Source: an uncultured Pseudomonadota bacterium (lineage in GTDB: Bacteria > Pseudomonadota > Gammaproteobacteria > Steroidobacterales > Steroidobacteraceae). Taken from it: 40,628 nt of DNA. This document shows, in pieces, positions 38,508-40,628 of this stretch. The notes below the pieces were generated by a model. That model saw only the letters and a list, made by a program, of their open reading frames with translations, ran no database searches and was not told the DNA's origin. Position 1 is the first letter of the stretch. Every line of letters begins with the position of its first letter. The position numbers and the translations under genes are program-made. The stretch spans positions 1-40,628 of the forward strand of contig CALGVD010000081.1 of assembly GCA_937920275.1 (NCBI GenBank), read 5' to 3'.

Positions 38508-40628
38508 ATGCGCCACGCGCTCCGAATCGCCATGACCACCGCCCTCATCGCCGTCGCCTCCACCGCCGCCCCGTCGCAGCCGCTGCCCGTGCTCGCCGCA
38601 CCGTGGATCGGTCCATACGGCGGCGTACCCGCCTTCGACAAAGCCTCGCCTGCTGGGCTCGCGCCTGCGATGGAAGTCGGCATGGCCCGGCAACTGGCCG
38701 AACTTCAGGCGATCGCCGACGATCCCGCGCCGGCGACCTTCGAGAACACCATCGCCGCGATGGAGCGTTCCGGCCGTGCCTTGCGTCGCGCCTATACGGT
38801 CTACGGCATCTACGGCGCCACGCTCAGCGACGAAGCCGTGCAGGCGGTCGAGCGCGACCTCGAACCCAAGCTCGCCGCGTTCCGCGACCGGATCACCCAG
38901 AACGACAAGCTGTTCGCGCGCATCGCTGCGGTCTACGACACGCGCGCGACCGCCGGTCTCACCGCAGAGCAGCAGCGCCTCACTTGGCTCACCTATACCG
39001 ATCTCGTGCGCGCCGGCGCCAAACTCGATGCCGCATCGAAGACCCGCTTGGCCGAGATCAACCAATCTTTGGCCGGGCTGTTCACGCGCTTCAGCCAGAA
39101 CCTCCTCGCCGACGAGGGTGCGCGCTTCACGCAGCTCGGCGCCGAGGCCGACCTCGAGGGCTTGCCCGAGTCGCTGCGCGCGGGCTATGCGACGGACGCC
39201 GAGAGCCGCGGCCAGAAGGGCAAGTGGGTGATCGCCAACACCCGCTCATCCGTCGAGCCCTTCCTCACCTACTCCACCCGTCGCGACCTGCGCGAGAAGG
39301 TCTGGCGCGAGTTCGTGGGCCGCGGCGACAACGGCGATGCGCGCGACAACAACGCGATCATCGGCGAGATCCTGCAGCTGCGCGCCGAGCGTGCGCGACT
39401 GCTCGGCCACCCTACGCATGCGCACTGGCGTCTCGAGAACACCATGGCTCGCACCCCGGAACGCGCCATGGCGCTGATGGAGGCGGTCTGGAAGCCCGCC
39501 GTTGCGCGGGTGCGTGAGGAGGTCGCCGACATGCAGCGTGTCGCCGACGCCGAGGGCGACAAGCTCACCCTCGAGCCTTGGGACTACCGGTTCTATGCGG
39601 AGAAGGTCCGCAAGGCCAAGTACGACCTCGACACCCACGAGCTCAAGCCCTATCTGCAGCTCGACAAGCTCCGTGAAGGCATGTTCTTCGTGGCGCAGGA
39701 GCTCTTCGGCCTCGTCTTCAAGCCGCTCACACCGGGCACCGTACCGGTCTACCACCCCGATGTCGCGGTCTGGGCGGTCAGCGACCTCGCGGGCAAGCAT
39801 GTCGGCCTCTGGTACTTCGACCCCTACGCCCGCGTCGGCAAGCAATCCGGCGCGTGGATGAACGCCTATCGCGAACAGGAGCGCTTCGACGGCGAGGTCA
39901 CCACCCTCGTCTCCAACAATTCCAACTTCGTGAAGGGCCAGCCCGGCGAGCCGGTGCTCATCAGTTGGGACGATGCTGTGACGCTGTTCCACGAGTTCGG
40001 TCACGCGCTGCATGGCCTCGCCTCCGACGTCAACTACCCGTCCGTCTCCGGCACAGCGGTGGCGCGGGACTATGTCGAATTCCCCTCGCAGCTGCTCGAA
40101 CATTGGTTGCCGACCCAGAAGATCCTCGAGCGCTACGCCGTCCACCACGAGACCGGCGAGCCGATCCCGGCCGAGCTCGTCGCCAAGGTCGAGCGCGCCA
40201 AGAACTTCAACCAAGGCTTCGCCACCGTCGAGTACCTCGCCGGCGCATTGGTCGACATGAAGCTGCACCTCGCGGCGCAACCCGGCGCCCGGATCGACCC
40301 CGACAAGTTCGAGCGCGAGACCCTGGCTGCGCTCGGTATGCCCCGCGAGATCGTGATGCGTCATCGCACCCCGCAGTTCGGTCATATCTTCTCGGGCGAC
40401 GGCTATTCCGCCGGCTATTACAGCTATCTTTGGTCGGACACCCTCACCGCCGATGCCTGGGAGGCCTTCATCGAGGCCAAAGGCCCTTGGGACCGTGAAC
40501 TGGCGCGGCGACTGCGCGACCATGTGTTCTCGGTGGGCAACACCGTCGACCCGACGGACGGTTACCGCGCGTTCCGCGGCCGCGACCCGGGCATCGACGC
40601 GCTGATGCGCAAGCGCGGTTTCTTGCCG
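38508..40628 (+). CDS. M3-family zinc metallopeptidase (oligopeptidase, 3' end off-window)
   Basis: An open frame of 707 codons with no stop before the window edge, so only the last few residues are probably missing (it ends LMRKRGFLP). A hydrophobic N-terminus (TTALIAVASTAAPSQ) suggests export to the periplasm. The zinc site is HEFGH (495-499) in VTLFHEFGHALHG, with the third ligand Glu524 in DYVEFPSQLLEHW, the HExxH plus 25-residue spacing of M3 peptidases. Also visible are GLWYFDPYARVGKQSGAWM and SNNSNF near the active site, and AGYYSYLWSD late in the protein. It resembles periplasmic Dcp-type dipeptidyl carboxypeptidases. The start is taken at 38508 with a TATCCT box upstream. Confidence 0.93.
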   Translation, partial: MRHALRIAMTTALIAVASTAAPSQPLPVLAAPWIGPYGGVPAFDKASPAGLAPAMEVGMARQLAELQAIADDPAPATFENTIAAMERSGRALRRAYTVYGIYGATLSDEAVQAVERDLEPKLAAFRDRITQNDKLFARIAAVYDTRATAGLTAEQQRLTWLTYTDLVRAGAKLDAASKTRLAEINQSLAGLFTRFSQNLLADEGARFTQLGAEADLEGLPESLRAGYATDAESRGQKGKWVIANTRSSVEPFLTYSTRRDLREKVWREFVGRGDNGDARDNNAIIGEILQLRAERARLLGHPTHAHWRLENTMARTPERAMALMEAVWKPAVARVREEVADMQRVADAEGDKLTLEPWDYRFYAEKVRKAKYDLDTHELKPYLQLDKLREGMFFVAQELFGLVFKPLTPGTVPVYHPDVAVWAVSDLAGKHVGLWYFDPYARVGKQSGAWMNAYREQERFDGEVTTLVSNNSNFVKGQPGEPVLISWDDAVTLFHEFGHALHGLASDVNYPSVSGTAVARDYVEFPSQLLEHWLPTQKILERYAVHHETGEPIPAELVAKVERAKNFNQGFATVEYLAGALVDMKLHLAAQPGARIDPDKFERETLAALGMPREIVMRHRTPQFGHIFSGDGYSAGYYSYLWSDTLTADAWEAFIEAKGPWDRELARRLRDHVFSVGNTVDPTDGYRAFRGRDPGIDALMRKRGFLP

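Noticed and set aside
39246-40523. A 425-codon minus-strand frame opposite the M3 peptidase
   Set aside because: Antisense to a gene with an intact HEFGH zinc site; no motif of its own.

Overview
The window is GC-rich, densely coding DNA with the gene content of a free-living Gammaproteobacterium. The rhlB / trxA divergent pair and the PlsB, GreB, ArfB, TtcA, YrfG-type and RNase AM-type proteins all look gammaproteobacterial. A homospermidine synthase and a class I HMG-CoA reductase are less usual for that class, and I cannot place the order. TGA is used as an ordinary stop throughout. I see no tRNA, rRNA, insertion sequence, prophage, integron or CRISPR array, so this reads as a chromosomal core/envelope region rather than an island.

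Layout. 1-5.6 kb: trxA (-) facing away from rhlB (+); a GMP/IMP-nucleotidase-like HAD protein (-) diverging from a PHP-domain RNase AM-like gene (+) across 16 bp, followed by a YdcH-like small protein, an MscS channel and arfB. 5.6-12.5 kb (all -): lemA, two TPM-domain genes, an LysM/L,D-transpeptidase lipoprotein, a rhomboid protease interrupted by an in-frame TGA, an alpha/beta hydrolase and plsB, a closely packed envelope cluster. 12.7-18.2 kb: greB, then a polyamine locus with homospermidine synthase and a GST (-) diverging from one long gene that fuses a 3-mercaptopyruvate-type sulfurtransferase to biosynthetic arginine decarboxylase.

18.2-25 kb: a secreted DUF1838 protein, a peroxidase-related AhpD-like protein, a Nudix hydrolase coupled to a quinone oxidoreductase, an unknown membrane protein, a YigB-like HAD phosphatase (-) and a secreted S9 peptidase. 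25-29.8 kb (all -): LEA14-like lipoprotein, a 55-residue membrane protein, MAPEG protein, ttcA, a catalytically degenerate ADP-ribosylglycohydrolase homologue, a zinc metallopeptidase and an ATP-grasp ligase, nearly all overlapping or closely spaced. 29.9-40.6 kb: DUF192 protein, a decayed OmpA-like pseudogene, two divergent paralogues of an unrecognised secreted four-cysteine family (the second coupled to an outer-membrane barrel gene), an OmpA lipoprotein, a methyltransferase, then HMG-CoA reductase, a DUF374 acyltransferase and a class III nucleotide cyclase, and an M3 peptidase running off the right edge.

The points most worth a second look are the sulfurtransferase-arginine decarboxylase fusion beside homospermidine synthase; the secreted four-cysteine family with its barrel partner; the ATP-grasp/metallopeptidase pair behind a degenerate DraG; the TGA in the rhomboid gene; and several genes whose -10 box lies about 6 nt before the start codon (predicted leaderless mRNAs), including a divergent pair sharing one symmetric -10 element.
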